A DNA stretch of 64,000 nucleotides from Kosakonia oryzendophytica (GTDB lineage: Bacteria > Pseudomonadota > Gammaproteobacteria > Enterobacterales > Enterobacteriaceae). Below the pieces are notes generated by a model. The model searched no databases and had not been told where the DNA came from. It saw only the letters and a list, made by a program, of their open reading frames with translations. The translations under genes were made by a program, and so were the position numbers. The DNA is taken from the NCBI RefSeq assembly GCF_900094925.1, contig NZ_FMAY01000002.1, forward strand, positions 126,001 through 190,000, in the 5' to 3' direction. Below, in pieces: positions 25,760 to 37,879 of this stretch (the first letter of the stretch is position 1; each line of letters opens with the position of its first letter).

Positions 25760-26605
25760 ATGGCTAATGACTGGCTGGAACTGCGGCAGCATGCAGATAC
25801 CGGCATTGAAACAATTCGCGCCCACTTTGAAGGGCACGCATATGATCCGCACTGGCACGATAGCTACCTGGTGGGGATCACGCTGGCGGGCACCCAGCAG
25901 TTTCACTGCCGTCGCGAGCGCCATCGCAGCACGCCTGGCGACGCTTTTTTACTGGAACCGGGAGAGATCCACGATGGCGATGCGCCCGTCGCCGGCGGTT
26001 TTACCTACCTGACCTTTTATCTTGATGAACACTGGCTGAGCGATACATTACGCGGCCTGTATGAGTCGGTGCCGTCCAGCTATTCACTCCATTTTTCTCA
26101 TACTATCGCCCGCGAACCGCAGTTGATCGGTGCGATTGCGCAGACCTTTTACGCGCTGCACCGCGAAGAGATGCGTATTGTCCAACAAAGTGCTATGGAT
26201 ACACTGCTTAGCCAGCTGACTCACCATTGCCAGTGGCATAAACGACTGCCTTCGCAGGTGCAAAGCGCGGCGATTGCTCACCGTGCCAGGGATTATCTTC
26301 ATGCGCATATTGGTGACAATATTGGATTGTCGGACCTGGCGCGGGAAACCGGCACCGATCGCTTTACGCTGACGCGCTGCTTTAAGCGCGAATTCCACTT
26401 AAGCCCTCATGCCTGGCTTATTCAGCTTCGCCTTGCCACGGCACGCGCGCAACTGGCGCAGGGCGCACAACCGGCCAGCGTTGCTGCCGCATTAGGCTTT
26501 GCCGACCAGAGCCATCTCGGGCGCTGGTTTCAGCGGGCTTATCGCCTGTCGCCCGCGCATTACCGCAGGTTGTGCACAAATCTTCCAGACGATACGGAAA
26601 AATAA
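25760..26605 (+). CDS. AraC-family transcriptional regulator, cupin sensor domain
   Basis: 281 residues. The N-terminal cupin (AraC-binding) domain has YDPHWHDSYLVGITLAG and EPGEIHDGD. The C-terminal pair of helix-turn-helices includes IGLSDLARETGTDRFTLTRCFKREF and ASVAAALGFADQSHLGRWFQR. GGAGG precedes the ATG. Directly downstream on the same strand is an RhtB-family amino-acid exporter, a common pairing in which the regulator turns on export of its ligand. Identical 18-bp elements in front of both genes support autoregulation and control of the exporter. Confidence 0.9.
   Translation: MANDWLELRQHADTGIETIRAHFEGHAYDPHWHDSYLVGITLAGTQQFHCRRERHRSTPGDAFLLEPGEIHDGDAPVAGGFTYLTFYLDEHWLSDTLRGLYESVPSSYSLHFSHTIAREPQLIGAIAQTFYALHREEMRIVQQSAMDTLLSQLTHHCQWHKRLPSQVQSAAIAHRARDYLHAHIGDNIGLSDLARETGTDRFTLTRCFKREFHLSPHAWLIQLRLATARAQLAQGAQPASVAAALGFADQSHLGRWFQRAYRLSPAHYRRLCTNLPDDTEK
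26573..26590 (+). promoter_or_regulatory. Candidate operator upstream of the RhtB-type gene (copy 2)
   Basis: Exact second copy of the 18-mer at 25689-25706. It lies within the last codons of the AraC-type gene, encoding part of its C-terminal LCTNLPDD, and ends 53 bases before the GTG start at 26643. Confidence 0.55.
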
Positions 26606-26642
26606 CGCCACAGTCTGAGGCTCATGACTAAGGAGCCTGATT

Positions 26643-27248
26643 GTGAACCTGTTGCATAACTCTTTACCGTTTTTACTCTTCGCCTTTGTCGCCTCGATTA
26701 CGCCAGGACCGACAAATATCCTGATCCTCGCCAGTAGCCAACGCTTTGGCGTTAAAGCGACGCTGCCCGCCGTGGTGGGCGCGTGTGTGGCGGCGAGTCT
26801 GATCGTTTTTATCTCGGGTGCGGGTGCCGGGGAGATCCTGCGGGATTATCCGCTGGTGCGTGAGGTGATGAGCTGGGCGGGCGCGCTGTGGCTAAGCTGG
26901 ATGAGTTGGCAACTCTTTTCTGCTCCCGCCACAGATTTACAGGGCAACGCGCAGCGCCCCTTCAGCGGTCGGGCGGCGGCAATGTTGCAGTTGATCAACC
27001 CCAAAACCTGGATGATGGCGCTGGCAGTAGTGAGTCTGTTTGCCCCGCACAGCGGTCAACCGCTGCGCGAGGTGTCATTTCTGTCACTGTGGTTTTTACT
27101 GATCTCACTGATTTGCCTGAGTGCATGGACGTTGTTGGGCAAAGCGGCTAACCGGCTGTTTCGCACTGCGACATCCCTTATCTGGTTTCAGCGCGGGATG
27201 GCGCTCTGTTTGCTGGCTTCCGCCTGGGCGGGACTGTTTGGTGTTTAA
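26643..27248 (+). CDS. LysE/RhtB-family amino-acid exporter
   Basis: 201 residues with about six membrane helices. The N terminus has the family motif [14 protein letters not shown] near residue 20, and later [16 protein letters not shown] start with AAGGAG upstream. It probably exports an amino acid or derivative under control of the adjacent AraC-type regulator; the substrate is unknown. Its stop overlaps the stop of yjdC tail-to-tail in the shared sequence TTAA (27245-27248). Confidence 0.9.
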   Translation: MNLLHNSLPFLLFAFVASITPGPTNILILASSQRFGVKATLPAVVGACVAASLIVFISGAGAGEILRDYPLVREVMSWAGALWLSWMSWQLFSAPATDLQGNAQRPFSGRAAAMLQLINPKTWMMALAVVSLFAPHSGQPLREVSFLSLWFLLISLICLSAWTLLGKAANRLFRTATSLIWFQRGMALCLLASAWAGLFGV

Positions 27249-27820
27249 GTCAGCGCGCCGCCCTGGCGACAGCGGGCAAAGCGCAAAATATCTTCTGCCA
27301 GCCGCTGAGCGGTATCGACATCGGCCTGGCTGCGGTTCACCAGCATCCGGCTCAGGCAGCCTTCCAGCACCAGTTCCATCTGCTTCGCCACCATAGCCGG
27401 ATCGTCCACTTCCAGCCGGGTCAGCAATTCGTGCGTAAAGTCGTGGGCATCGCGTTTTTGCTGATCCGCCAGTTGATGGATGGGATGACCAGGATCGGGA
27501 AAGAAGGTGCAAGCGGCGATAAACAGACAGCCGGGATAGCGGTTATTACTGACGCATTCGGTCAGCGCACCGTAGCGTGCAAGGAGCTTCTGTTCACTGC
27601 TCAGTTCTTCATCCAACAAGAGCTGCCTGCGCCAGATATCCACCTTCTGGCTCAGATAGCGCAGGGCGTCATACAGCAGTGCTTCTTTATCCGGCCAGAA
27701 ACGGCGGAACTCATCAATGGGGTAATCAATGCGTTCGGCGACCATCTCCAGCGTGGTGTCTGCAATCCCTTTTAATTCAAGCAACTGTAAAGTTTGGCTC
27801 AAAACGTCTTCGCGTTGCAC
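27245..27820 (-). CDS. yjdC: YjdC, TetR-family transcriptional regulator
   Basis: 191 residues, very similar to E. coli YjdC in length and sequence. N-terminal TetR-type helix-turn-helix ([32 protein letters not shown]), then a helical ligand-binding domain. Conserved position between pheU and dsbD. Targets unknown. Confidence 0.92.
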   Translation of the reverse strand: MQREDVLSQTLQLLELKGIADTTLEMVAERIDYPIDEFRRFWPDKEALLYDALRYLSQKVDIWRRQLLLDEELSSEQKLLARYGALTECVSNNRYPGCLFIAACTFFPDPGHPIHQLADQQKRDAHDFTHELLTRLEVDDPAMVAKQMELVLEGCLSRMLVNRSQADVDTAQRLAEDILRFARCRQGGALT

Positions 27821-27868
27821 GGTGATGTCCTCCGTTATGTGAAGCGTATTCCCCCCACCAAGTGTTGT

Positions 27869-29713
27869 TTACGGGGCTTGATTGCGCAAATGTGAGGTAA
27901 AGGCAGCAGCGTCCATAAATCCGGTTACTCTGGCCGCAGGCTGCTCTTGCCCTTGGGTATCAAAAAACAGGATCGTCGGCAGGCCGAGCACGTTCAGGTG
28001 CCGCAGCAGGGCCGTATCCTGGGCGTTATTCGCGGTGACATCCGCCTGCAATAAGAGCGTATTTTTTAGCGCTGCCTGTACCTGCGGATCGCTAAAGGTG
28101 TACTTCTCAAACTCTTTGCAAGCCACGCACCATTCGGCGTAGAGATCCAGCATCACAGGGCGGCCATTGGCCTGCGCCAGCGCCTGGCTCAGTTCATCCA
28201 CGGTTTTCACTGTTTTAAACGCCAGCGCTGCATGCGCCTGTGCGGCTGGTACGCCGAAAACCCAATCTTGTAGCGGTCGGGCACATACCAGCGCCGCGCC
28301 GAGCAGCGCAATTTGCAGCACGCGCACAATTGAGCGCGTTGCGCTGAGGCTGGTGATAAACGCCCAGGTGAAAAACGCGATGCCTAATAGCGCCCACAAG
28401 CGTAATCCCCAGATCTCGCCAAGCACGCGCTCCAGCAGGAACACGGGCAGGGCTAGAATCACAAAGCCGAAGGCGATTTTGACCTGCTCCATCCACGGCC
28501 CGCTTTTCGGCAGCAGCCGGTTACCGAACACGGTGACCAGTATCAGCGGTAGCCCCATACCCAGCGCATAGAGATAGAGCGTACCGCCGCCGAGCCAAAG
28601 GTTGCCGCTCTGGGCAATGTACAGCAGGATGGCACTCAGCGGCGCGGTGGTGCAGGGAGAGCAAATCAGCCCGGCAATCGCCCCCATGACGAACACGCCG
28701 CCCATCGATCCGCCTTTCTGATGGTTACTCCACAGCGCCAGACGGGTTTGCAGGGAGGCGGGAAGCTGCAGCGTAAACAGGCCAAACATGGAGAGCGCCA
28801 GCAGGCTAAACAGCACAGAGAGGCCGATCAGCACGTACGGATGCTGTAACGCGGCCTGGAACGACAACCCGGCGGCGGCAACCACCAATCCCAACGCGGT
28901 GTAAGTGAGCGCCATCCCCTGGACGTAGATGAATGCCAGCAGTAATGCCCGTGGTGTGGCGAGACGTTGCTTGCCACCGAGTACGATGCCGGAAATCAGT
29001 GGATACATTGGCAATACGCAGGGCGTAAATGCAATGCCAATGCCGATCAGCAGTGCCCAGAGTGCGGAGAAGGGGAGTGTATTTCCCCTCACCCCGGCCC
29101 TCTCCCCCGAGGGGAGAGGGGGAACCGACGCTCCGGAGACGGCCGGGGGAACCGACGCTCCGGAGACGGCCGGGGGAACCGACGCTCCGGAGGCGTCAGG
29201 GGGAACCGACACTTCGGAGGCGTCAGGGGGAACAACCGTTCCGGAGGTAGCAGGGGGAACAGAAGTGGAGGTGTCGCGGGTGGTTGCCCCCACATCCATC
29301 AGCGGCACGATTTTGGTTTCCGGCGGGTAGCAGAACCCGGCATCGGCGCAGCCCTGATAGGTGACGGTCAGCGTTGCGCCTTTCGCCGCCTGAGTCACCT
29401 TAAGCGGTACGCTCAGTTGCTGGCGGTAAATGTCTGTTTTGCCGTAAAACTCATCTTCGTGCCTCTCTCCTTCCGGTAGCGAAAGGGGGCCGATACTCGC
29501 CTGTGCAGGGGTAACGCGGATCTGCTGGCGATAAAGGTAGTAGCCTTTTTTCACCTGCCAGTTAAGGGTTAAATCATGCTGATGTTGCTGAAAATCAAAA
29601 ACAAAGGCCTGATCGGCAGGCACAAAGTCAGAGCGGCCGGGCGCGTCAAACAATCCGGCAAAGGTGGATGTGCTGCACAGCAGCAGGATCAGCGTAAGGA
29701 TGCGTTGAGCCAT
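27869..29713 (-). CDS. dsbD: DsbD, thiol:disulfide interchange protein (DipZ), expanded linker
   Basis: 614 residues versus 565 in E. coli. Signal peptide; N-terminal periplasmic domain with the cysteine pair C122 and C128 (GCADAGFC); eight-helix membrane domain with FTPCVLP and [12 protein letters not shown]-terminal thioredoxin domain with WCVACKEF. It carries electrons from cytoplasmic thioredoxin to DsbC/DsbG. The extra length is in the linker after the N-terminal domain: six tandem 9-residue units of the type ASVPPAVSG (about 150-203), then [13 protein letters not shown], which is the translation of a palindromic intergenic-type repeat (29084-29120). The frame is kept, so the protein is probably functional. 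It overlaps cutA by 25 bases. Confidence 0.95.
   Translation of the reverse strand: MAQRILTLILLLCSTSTFAGLFDAPGRSDFVPADQAFVFDFQQHQHDLTLNWQVKKGYYLYRQQIRVTPAQASIGPLSLPEGERHEDEFYGKTDIYRQQLSVPLKVTQAAKGATLTVTYQGCADAGFCYPPETKIVPLMDVGATTRDTSTSVPPATSGTVVPPDASEVSVPPDASGASVPPAVSGASVPPAVSGASVPPLPSGERAGVRGNTLPFSALWALLIGIGIAFTPCVLPMYPLISGIVLGGKQRLATPRALLLAFIYVQGMALTYTALGLVVAAAGLSFQAALQHPYVLIGLSVLFSLLALSMFGLFTLQLPASLQTRLALWSNHQKGGSMGGVFVMGAIAGLICSPCTTAPLSAILLYIAQSGNLWLGGGTLYLYALGMGLPLILVTVFGNRLLPKSGPWMEQVKIAFGFVILALPVFLLERVLGEIWGLRLWALLGIAFFTWAFITSLSATRSIVRVLQIALLGAALVCARPLQDWVFGVPAAQAHAALAFKTVKTVDELSQALAQANGRPVMLDLYAEWCVACKEFEKYTFSDPQVQAALKNTLLLQADVTANNAQDTALLRHLNVLGLPTILFFDTQGQEQPAARVTGFMDAAAFTSHLRNQAP
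29084..29120. repeat. Palindromic repeat element inside dsbD
   Basis: Stem CCCTCTCCCC (29098-29107) / GGGGAGAGGG (29111-29120) with a 3-base loop, preceded by CCCCTCACCCCGGC. This looks like the short GGGGAGAGGG-type palindromes scattered between genes in many proteobacteria. Here it lies within the dsbD reading frame and encodes PSGERAG. Confidence 0.65.
29117..29270. repeat. 27-bp tandem repeats in dsbD
   Basis: About five to six copies of a 27-bp unit of the form GGGGGAACCGACGCTCCGGA..., the first ones nearly identical and later ones diverged. On the minus strand they encode 9-residue Ser/Val/Pro-rich units. In-frame unit length suggests expansion by slippage. Confidence 0.9.
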
Positions 29714-30036
29714 GAGAGGTAGTCGTAATCTCCGTGGGTAACGGGTAAGGCCAGTAATTCCGGGGTCTGATACGGGTGGTGCGATTTTATACAGGCGAAG
29801 AGATCTTCGAGATGGGCGGCGTCGGTTTTCAGCAGTAGCTGAACTTCGTACTCTTGCTCCAGCTTGCCTTCCCAGTAATACAGTGACGTGGCGCCAGGTA
29901 AAATGGTGACACAGGCAGCGAGTTTATCCGCCAGCGTTTTTGCCGCCAGATCCTGAGCGGTGGCTTCATCCGGGGCGGTGCAGAGTACCACAAGGGCATC
30001 AGGAAGGGATGGCGTCAGGTTGTTGTCATCGTGCAT
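29689..30036 (-). CDS. cutA: CutA, divalent-cation tolerance protein
   Basis: 115 residues from [25 protein letters not shown] lies 6 bases upstream of the ATG at 30036. The same frame is open far upstream, but without resemblance to CutA. Conserved core [38 protein letters not shown] and [14 protein letters not shown] small trimeric cytoplasmic protein linked to copper tolerance in E. coli. Its 3' end overlaps dsbD, as in E. coli. Confidence 0.95.
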   Translation of the reverse strand: MHDDNNLTPSLPDALVVLCTAPDEATAQDLAAKTLADKLAACVTILPGATSLYYWEGKLEQEYEVQLLLKTDAAHLEDLFACIKSHHPYQTPELLALPVTHGDYDYLSWLNASLR

Positions 30037-30112
30037 AGAAACCTCCGCGTGATGTATCGAAAGGTCACTATACAGTGGCAGGGGTAATTTACCAACGAAC
30101 GAGGAATGAAGA

Positions 30113-30139
30113 GGCGGCAGGTGCCTTTGCCCTGCCGCC
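30113..30139 (-). terminator. Hairpin downstream of dcuA
   Basis: GGCGGCAGG (30113-30121) / CCTGCCGCC (30131-30139), 9-bp stem, just past the dcuA stop at 30146. Only weakly T-rich afterwards. Confidence 0.5.
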
Positions 30140-30145
30140 GGTACA

Positions 30146-31447
30146 TTACAGCATGATGCTGCCGAAGAGGAAACCAAAGCAGACGGAGAACACGACACCC
30201 ATCGTGCCAGGGATAAAGAACGGATGGTTAAAGACAAAACGTCCGATGCGGGTTGTTCCGGTGTCATCCATCTGTACCGCCGCAACCAGTGTCGGATAGG
30301 TTGGCAGAATAAACAGACCTGAAACTGCCGCAAAAGAGGCGAGCGCGGTGAGCGGGGTAACGTTCAGCGCCAGCGCCATTGGCATCAGTGCTTTCGCCGT
30401 GGCGGCCTGAGAGTAAAGCAGCGCAGAAGCGAAGAAGAAGATTACCGCCAGCAGCCACGGATGTGCCTGGATAACAGTACCTGCGGTCTCTTTGATCCAG
30501 TCAATGTTGGCCGAAACAAAGGTATCGCCAAGCCATGCAACGCCGAGAATACAGATACAGGCGCTCATCCCTGCCTTGAAGGTGCTGGAGTTGAGGATGG
30601 TGCCAGTTTCAACTTTGCACATCAGGGTAATTAACGTCGCCACACTCAGCATAATAATCAGGATAGCGCTGGTGGTGTTCATCAACGGTTTTTCTACCAG
30701 CCCCATGCTCGGGCTGTTGAGGATAGCGTAAACGACGACGCCTACGACGCCCAGCAAGAACAGCCAGACGGAGGTTTTGGCACCCGGCAGGATGTTAATG
30801 GTTTTGCCGCCACGCAGCATAATCAGCCCTTCGGCGAGTCGCGCCTGATAGACCGGATCATCTGAGAGCTTCGAGTTAAACAAGATGGAAACTAAAAAAG
30901 ACATCAGCAGCACTGCCAGCAAGGTGGAAGGGATAACCACCCCCAACATATGCAGATAGCTGATTCCCTTTCCTTCCATCAGCGAGGACATATACACCAC
31001 TGCTGCCGAGATGGGCGAGGCTGTGATAGCTATCTGCGCCGATACGACCGCTGTTGATAAGGGGCGGCAGGGCTTGATGCCTTGCTCTTTCGCCACTTCA
31101 GCAATAACCGGCAGCGTCGCCAGCGAGATATTACCTGTTCCGGCGAAGATCGTCAGGAAATAGGTGACGATCGGCGCAAGAATAGTGATGTATTTCGGGT
31201 TCCGGCGCAGTAGTTTTTCCGTCTGGTTAACCAGGTAATCCAGACCCCCTGCCACCTGCATGGCGGAAATCGCGGCGATAACCGCCATGATAATAGAGAT
31301 AACATCAAAAGGAATATTCCCCGGTTTTATACCAATAGCAGCAAGCACCAGTACACCAAGACCACCAGCATAACCTATGCCTATGCCCCCTAATCTGGCC
31401 CCCAGAAAGATAGCCAGAAGAACAATGATAAGTTCGACGAGTATCAT
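30146..31447 (-). CDS. dcuA: DcuA, anaerobic C4-dicarboxylate transporter
   Basis: 433 residues, highly hydrophobic, matching DcuA of E. coli (433). It exchanges aspartate, fumarate, malate and succinate across the inner membrane. Located downstream of aspA on the same strand as in E. coli, with an intervening terminator that probably separates most transcription. Works with AspA and fumarate reductase in this window for fumarate respiration. Confidence 0.95.
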   Translation of the reverse strand: MILVELIIVLLAIFLGARLGGIGIGYAGGLGVLVLAAIGIKPGNIPFDVISIIMAVIAAISAMQVAGGLDYLVNQTEKLLRRNPKYITILAPIVTYFLTIFAGTGNISLATLPVIAEVAKEQGIKPCRPLSTAVVSAQIAITASPISAAVVYMSSLMEGKGISYLHMLGVVIPSTLLAVLLMSFLVSILFNSKLSDDPVYQARLAEGLIMLRGGKTINILPGAKTSVWLFLLGVVGVVVYAILNSPSMGLVEKPLMNTTSAILIIMLSVATLITLMCKVETGTILNSSTFKAGMSACICILGVAWLGDTFVSANIDWIKETAGTVIQAHPWLLAVIFFFASALLYSQAATAKALMPMALALNVTPLTALASFAAVSGLFILPTYPTLVAAVQMDDTGTTRIGRFVFNHPFFIPGTMGVVFSVCFGFLFGSIML

Positions 31448-31514
31448 AAGACTGTTTCCTTATTGTCAGTTAACCTGTTGATAAGTAATTGTTATGGATT
31501 GGTAACCGCACAAC

Positions 31515-31546
31515 AAAAAAGGCACGCCATCCGGGCGTGCCTTTTG
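31515..31546. terminator. Terminator between aspA and dcuA
   Basis: AAAAAAGGCACGCC-loop-GGCGTGCCTTTT: 8-bp GC stem (31521-31528 / 31534-31541) flanked by A and T runs, directly after the aspA stop. Some read-through into dcuA is expected. Confidence 0.88.
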
Positions 31547-31564
31547 TCTGTTTAGCCGTAGGGG

Positions 31565-33001
31565 TTACTGTTCGCTTTCATCGGTATAACGTTTCGCTTT
31601 GTAGGCCGGGTGCATCAGGTTCTGCGCCGAGAAGATGTCGTCCAGTTCGGCTTCAGTCAGCAAGCCGCGCTCCAGCACCACTTCCCGTACGCTCTTGCCC
31701 GTTTCGGCGCAAATCTTGCCGACGATATCGCCGTTGTGATGGCCGATAAACGGGTTGAGATAGGTGACGATGCCGATGGAGTTGTACACATAGCCTTCGC
31801 ACACTTCTTTGTTGGCAGTAATGCCGTTAATGCATTTTTCCAGCAGGTTGTAGCAGGCATTGGTCAGGATATGAATCGACTCAAACATCGCCTGGCCGAT
31901 TACCGGTTCCATCACGTTGAGCTGTAACTGACCCGCTTCAGAGGCCATGGTGACGGTGATATCGTTGCCGATAACTTTAAAGCACACCTGGTTCACCACT
32001 TCCGGCACTACCGGGTTCACTTTGGCTGGCATGATGGAAGAGCCCGCCTGCAACTCCGGCAGGTTGATCTCATTCAGCCCGGCGCGTGGGCCGGAAGAGA
32101 GCAGACGCAGGTCATTACAGATTTTGGAGAGCTTGACGGCCAGACGTTTCAGCGAGCTGTGTACCATCACATAGGCGCCGCAGTCAGACGTTGCTTCAAT
32201 CAGGTCTTCCGCAGGTACAACCGGCAGGTTACTGACTTCCGCCAGTTTCTGCACCGCCAGTTGCTGGTAGCCATCCGGCGTGTTGAGGCGGGTACCGATG
32301 GCGGTCGCACCGAGGTTCACTTCCAGCAGCAGCTCGGATGTCCGCAGCAGGTTTTTGGTTTCTTCATTCAGCAGCACGTTGAAGGCATGGAACTCCTGAC
32401 CGAGTGTCATCGGAACGGCGTCCTGCAACTGTGTGCGACCCATTTTCAGGATGTCCTGGAACTCAACGGCTTTACTCTCGAAGCCTTCGCCCAGTTGTTT
32501 AATGGCATCGACCAGTTTGACGATAGAGGCATAGACCGCAATACGGAAGCCGGTCGGGTAGGCGTCGTTGGTGGACTGGCATTTGTTCACGTGATCATTC
32601 GGGTTCAGGAACTGGTATTCGCCTTTCTGGTGGCCCATCAGCTCTAGGCCAATGTTGGCCAGTACCTCGTTGGTGTTCATGTTCACGGAGGTTCCTGCAC
32701 CGCCCTGATAGACGTCTACCGGAAACTGATCCATGCATTTGCCGTTGTTCAGGATCTCATCACATGCGGCAACGATAGTGTTCGCGATACTTTTAGGGAT
32801 GGTTTGCAGCTCTTTGTTCGCCAGCGCTGCCGCTTTTTTCACCATTACCATGCCACGCACAAACTCAGGTATGTCGCTGATTTTGCTGTTGCTAATGTAA
32901 AAGTTTTCAATCGCTCTCAGAGTATGCACGCCGTAGTAGGCATCCGCCGGCACTTCCCTGGTACCTAACAAATCTTCTTCGATACGAATGTTGTTTAACA
33001 T
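31565..33001 (-). CDS. aspA: AspA, aspartate ammonia-lyase
   Basis: 478 residues from [17 protein letters not shown], the conserved start; an in-frame start 14 codons upstream is not supported. Class II fumarase/aspartase family with the signature [11 protein letters not shown]. It converts aspartate to fumarate and ammonia, giving the electron acceptor for fumarate reductase. A candidate CRP site is at 33188-33203. Confidence 0.97.
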   Translation of the reverse strand: MLNNIRIEEDLLGTREVPADAYYGVHTLRAIENFYISNSKISDIPEFVRGMVMVKKAAALANKELQTIPKSIANTIVAACDEILNNGKCMDQFPVDVYQGGAGTSVNMNTNEVLANIGLELMGHQKGEYQFLNPNDHVNKCQSTNDAYPTGFRIAVYASIVKLVDAIKQLGEGFESKAVEFQDILKMGRTQLQDAVPMTLGQEFHAFNVLLNEETKNLLRTSELLLEVNLGATAIGTRLNTPDGYQQLAVQKLAEVSNLPVVPAEDLIEATSDCGAYVMVHSSLKRLAVKLSKICNDLRLLSSGPRAGLNEINLPELQAGSSIMPAKVNPVVPEVVNQVCFKVIGNDITVTMASEAGQLQLNVMEPVIGQAMFESIHILTNACYNLLEKCINGITANKEVCEGYVYNSIGIVTYLNPFIGHHNGDIVGKICAETGKSVREVVLERGLLTEAELDDIFSAQNLMHPAYKAKRYTDESEQ

Positions 33002-33340
33002 GTGAACCTTCTTTTTCAAGCTACGAATGAATACACCAAACACACAGTATTAATGTGGTTATGTGTCTTTTCCGACCGACGATTATCCCCATAATCGGCC
33101 CGATACCCGGAATGATATGCTGATGATAGCGAAATGCCGTAATCTTGATCACTTATTATATTCGCCGTTGCATCATAATTATTAATATGTGAAATGAGTC
33201 ACCGCTTCGTGACAAAGAGGACATTTTCATCCAGCGGGAAATTGAATTTTTCGTATTCGTCACCATCTCAGTAACCATGCGATTCGCAAACTCATTCAGA
33301 CAGCCGCCACAGGGCGTCTGTCCGTCGACAGGAGAAGCCA
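33002..33340. other. 339-bp divergent region between aspA and fxsA
   Basis: AT-rich promoter region for both genes. It holds a near-perfect CRP site, TGTGA-AATGAG-TCACC (33188-33203), and TTGATCAC near 33153 that resembles half of an FNR/CRP site. No gene was seen. Confidence 0.5.
33188..33203. promoter_or_regulatory. CRP site candidate upstream of aspA/fxsA
   Basis: TGTGAAATGAGTCACC matches TGTGA-N6-TCACA at 9 of 10 positions. aspA is CRP-activated in E. coli; the site is 187 bp from the aspA start codon and 138 bp from fxsA. Confidence 0.55.
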
Positions 33341-33811
33341 GTGCGCTGGATACCGTTTATTGCCTTTTTTTTATACGTTTATATTGAGATTTCGATTTTT
33401 ATTCAGGTCGCGCATGTCTTTGGCGTTCTGATGACGCTGATTCTGGTGATCTTTACCTCAGTGATCGGCATGTCGCTGGTGCGTAATCAGGGCTTCAAGA
33501 ACTTTATGCTGATGCAGGAGAAAATGGCGGCAGGTGAAAGCCCGGCGGCAGAGATGATCAAAAGCGTGTCGCTGATTATCGCGGGTCTGTTGCTGGTACT
33601 GCCGGGGTTCTTTACCGATCTTCTCGGCCTGTTGCTTCTGTTGCCACCGGTGCAAAAACACCTGACGCTGAAACTGATGCCGCATTTGCGTTTTTCCCGT
33701 ATGCCTGGTGGAGGTTTTGGGGCGGGGAGTGGTGGTGGAGAGACCTTCGAAGGGGAATACCAGCGCAAAGACGATCAGCGCGATCGCCTGGATAACAAAG
33801 ACGACCGCTAA
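33341..33811 (+). CDS. fxsA: FxsA membrane protein
   Basis: 156 residues (E. coli 158), GTG start with AGGAGAAG upstream. Membrane helices lie at the N terminus (IPFIAFFLYVYIEISIFI, then VLMTLILVIFTSVIGMSLV) and in the middle, with a Gly-rich then charged cytoplasmic tail (GGGFGAGSGGG...DNKDDR). FxsA overproduction relieves exclusion of phage T7 by the F plasmid. A terminator hairpin follows at 33819. Confidence 0.93.
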   Translation: MRWIPFIAFFLYVYIEISIFIQVAHVFGVLMTLILVIFTSVIGMSLVRNQGFKNFMLMQEKMAAGESPAAEMIKSVSLIIAGLLLVLPGFFTDLLGLLLLLPPVQKHLTLKLMPHLRFSRMPGGGFGAGSGGGETFEGEYQRKDDQRDRLDNKDDR

Positions 33812-33818
33812 ACAGGAT

Positions 33819-33841
33819 GCCCGGCGACGCCGGGCTTGTTT
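33819..33841 (+). terminator. Terminator of fxsA
   Basis: GCCCGGC (33819-33825), loop GAC, GCCGGGC (33829-33835), then TTGTTTT. It runs into the end of the convergent yjeH gene. Confidence 0.75.
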
Positions 33842-35097
33842 TATGAGTGAACGGAGGGGGAGGCTGAGATCCGACGTTTGGGTAAAAAGAACCATAGCGC
33901 GGCAAGCATGAATATCGCATAGAGACTTTTCCAGCCGGGAACCACCAGCAACAGCAGACACAGCACGCTACCCACGATCGCCAGCGCTTTGTAGCGCCCC
34001 TTCAGCAACCGGCAGCCCGCGAGCATACACAGCAGATAGATAGTGATAAAAATCCCGTTCGCGTAGATGATCAGCGTATCGAGATTAATGCTGAATGCAT
34101 AAATCGCGAGGGTGCAGACGATACAGCAGAGAATCACTGCGCTTAACGCATGTTGCGGTATCTGCCGCCCGGAGAGTCGCGCCAGCGCGCTATCCGGTTT
34201 GTACATTGCCTGTGACCACACCAGGCGGGCGAAGCTCTGAATGTAAATATTCAGGCTGGCAAAGCAGGCCAGATAACCAATGGTGCAGGCGATCCACAAC
34301 GCTTGCTTGCCGAACAGTTCGACCACAATTACCGGTAATGACGCCGCCGCGCCCTGATCGCGCCAGAGGTCAAAGTGCAGCACTACCACGGTACAGCCCC
34401 AGTACACTGAACCTGCCAATAGCAGACCTATCATTAATGCACGGGGAAAATCGCGCTCCGGGTTTTTGAACTCTGAGGCCAGATGGGCGAAAGCCTCCAG
34501 CCCAACAAAGCACCAGAACATGACCGCCAGCGATGAGGACATCTCCGACAGCGATACCTGCGGTAGCGGCGGGAAGGGAATATCAGCGAAGTGAATACCG
34601 CCGCGCCACCAGATAGCGACAATCAGCGCAACAATCAGTAACGCAATGATCGATTGCAGATTGGCGCTGGAGCCAGCGCCGCGCGTGCCTAAAAACCAAA
34701 TCAGCGCCAGCGTGCCTAACTCTGTTATCAGCAACTGCGATCCTTGCCAGCCAAACATGCCCTGCCAGAAACCGACGGCAATATGCAACGCGGCCGGTAA
34801 CCCGACCGGGATCACTGAAAGGAACAGCCAACCCGTTACCCGCTCCAGACGTGGGCCAAACGCCATGCCGACAAAGTGTGCGACCCCGCCTGCGCTGGGA
34901 AAGTGGCGACCCAGCACGGCAAAAACAATCGCCACCGGAAATACCAGCGCTATTAGCAACGGCCATGCCCACAAACTACTGTGACCCGCAGCCACGGCGG
35001 CTAACGCCGGTACGGCAAAAACGCCAGTGCCAAGTAAGGAGGTGGAAAGCAACCCGATACCCTGGGCCAGCCCCAGTTCTTGTTTTAATCCGCCCAT
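33841..35097 (-). CDS. yjeH: YjeH, APC-family amino-acid exporter
   Basis: 418 residues from MGGLKQELGLAQGIGLLSTS, as in E. coli YjeH (418); the frame is open 37 codons further upstream without homology. About twelve membrane helices with APC-superfamily features (LLGTGVFAVPALAA, FKNPERDFPRALM). E. coli YjeH exports L-methionine and branched-chain amino acids. Divergent from groSL. Confidence 0.93.
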   Translation of the reverse strand: MGGLKQELGLAQGIGLLSTSLLGTGVFAVPALAAVAAGHSSLWAWPLLIALVFPVAIVFAVLGRHFPSAGGVAHFVGMAFGPRLERVTGWLFLSVIPVGLPAALHIAVGFWQGMFGWQGSQLLITELGTLALIWFLGTRGAGSSANLQSIIALLIVALIVAIWWRGGIHFADIPFPPLPQVSLSEMSSSLAVMFWCFVGLEAFAHLASEFKNPERDFPRALMIGLLLAGSVYWGCTVVVLHFDLWRDQGAAASLPVIVVELFGKQALWIACTIGYLACFASLNIYIQSFARLVWSQAMYKPDSALARLSGRQIPQHALSAVILCCIVCTLAIYAFSINLDTLIIYANGIFITIYLLCMLAGCRLLKGRYKALAIVGSVLCLLLLVVPGWKSLYAIFMLAALWFFLPKRRISASPSVHS

Positions 35098-35211
35098 TGC
35101 CCCTGCATCACCCTCTGTCTGACTGACTTCAAGAAAAGGGATGTTATCACAATCGGTTTTTCTTATGGCTGGACCAGCGGTGCTGCTATTTTCCGCACTT
35201 ATGCGCATTGA

Positions 35212-35646
<435 letters not shown>

Positions 35647-35664
35647 TTTCACTCGCGAAACTGA

Positions 35665-37332
<1,668 letters not shown>

Positions 37333-37379
37333 TTGCTGCCGGGCACATGCGCAGGGTTTACCCTGTCGTGAGTTCAACA

Positions 37380-37411
37380 AAAAAGAGCGGGCTTATCCCC
37401 GCTCTTTTTTT
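37380..37411 (+). terminator. Terminator of groSL
   Basis: AAAAAGAGCGGG-loop-CCCGCTCTTTTTTT; 7-bp core stem 37385-37391 / 37398-37404 flanked by A and T runs. Confidence 0.92.
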
Positions 37412-37442
37412 ATCTTTCATTTCCACTGAAATGCTGTCTGCG

Positions 37443-37723
37443 ATGGGTTGCATTAATCACGGAGACGCTGTGCTGTCTCAGGATGCAGAGCTATTCGGTC
37501 AATAACCACCGTCCGGAGTGGGGCCATTAATGGTCAGGGCAAAAGTCAATGTCGAGCTAGCGGATGGCAGAGCCTAAACGTGCACTGTGGAGAGCACATT
37601 CGGTGCACCGTCGGACCTGTTCAGGCATTGTTTTATATCAATGTCGATCAGAATGGCGGCGCTGCAATACAGCCTGTGAACAAAATCGTTCCTTGTTCGA
37701 CATTCAATGACGACGGAGGTTAA
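37443..37723 (+). pseudogene. Possible decayed coding sequence
   Basis: Two frames give protein-like stretches interrupted by stops. One begins MGCINHGDAVLSQDAELFGQ, meets a stop, then continues as PPSGVGPLMVRAKVNVELADG. The other ends as ALFYINVDQNGGAAIQPVNK...FNDDGG before a stop at 37721-37723. The alternation of hydrophobic and polar residues in the last part is like a beta-rich secreted protein. This may be the remains of one gene with several lesions, or chance. No family recognised. Confidence 0.2.
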
Positions 37724-37879
37724 TCCTCATATAACTCCGTCGCTTGCGGTGGGGGTTCCCGCATTATTTTTCCTGATTTGTGCGGCCTGCGATGACGGCG
37801 TTTTTCTTTTGGTCATCTTTTTAGTATAAGGTTTACACACGGGCGACATGCGTCCAGCTCATTGATTATGGGGAATAAC

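Larger units (their letters stand above)
37333..37879. other. 547-bp region between groL and yjeI
   Basis: Holds the groSL terminator, then a stretch that looks like decayed coding DNA (37443-37723, listed separately), an inverted repeat GACGGAG / CTCCGTC (37712-37718 / 37735-37741), a T-rich stretch at 37768-37774, and the yjeI promoter. No intact gene was seen. Confidence 0.5.
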
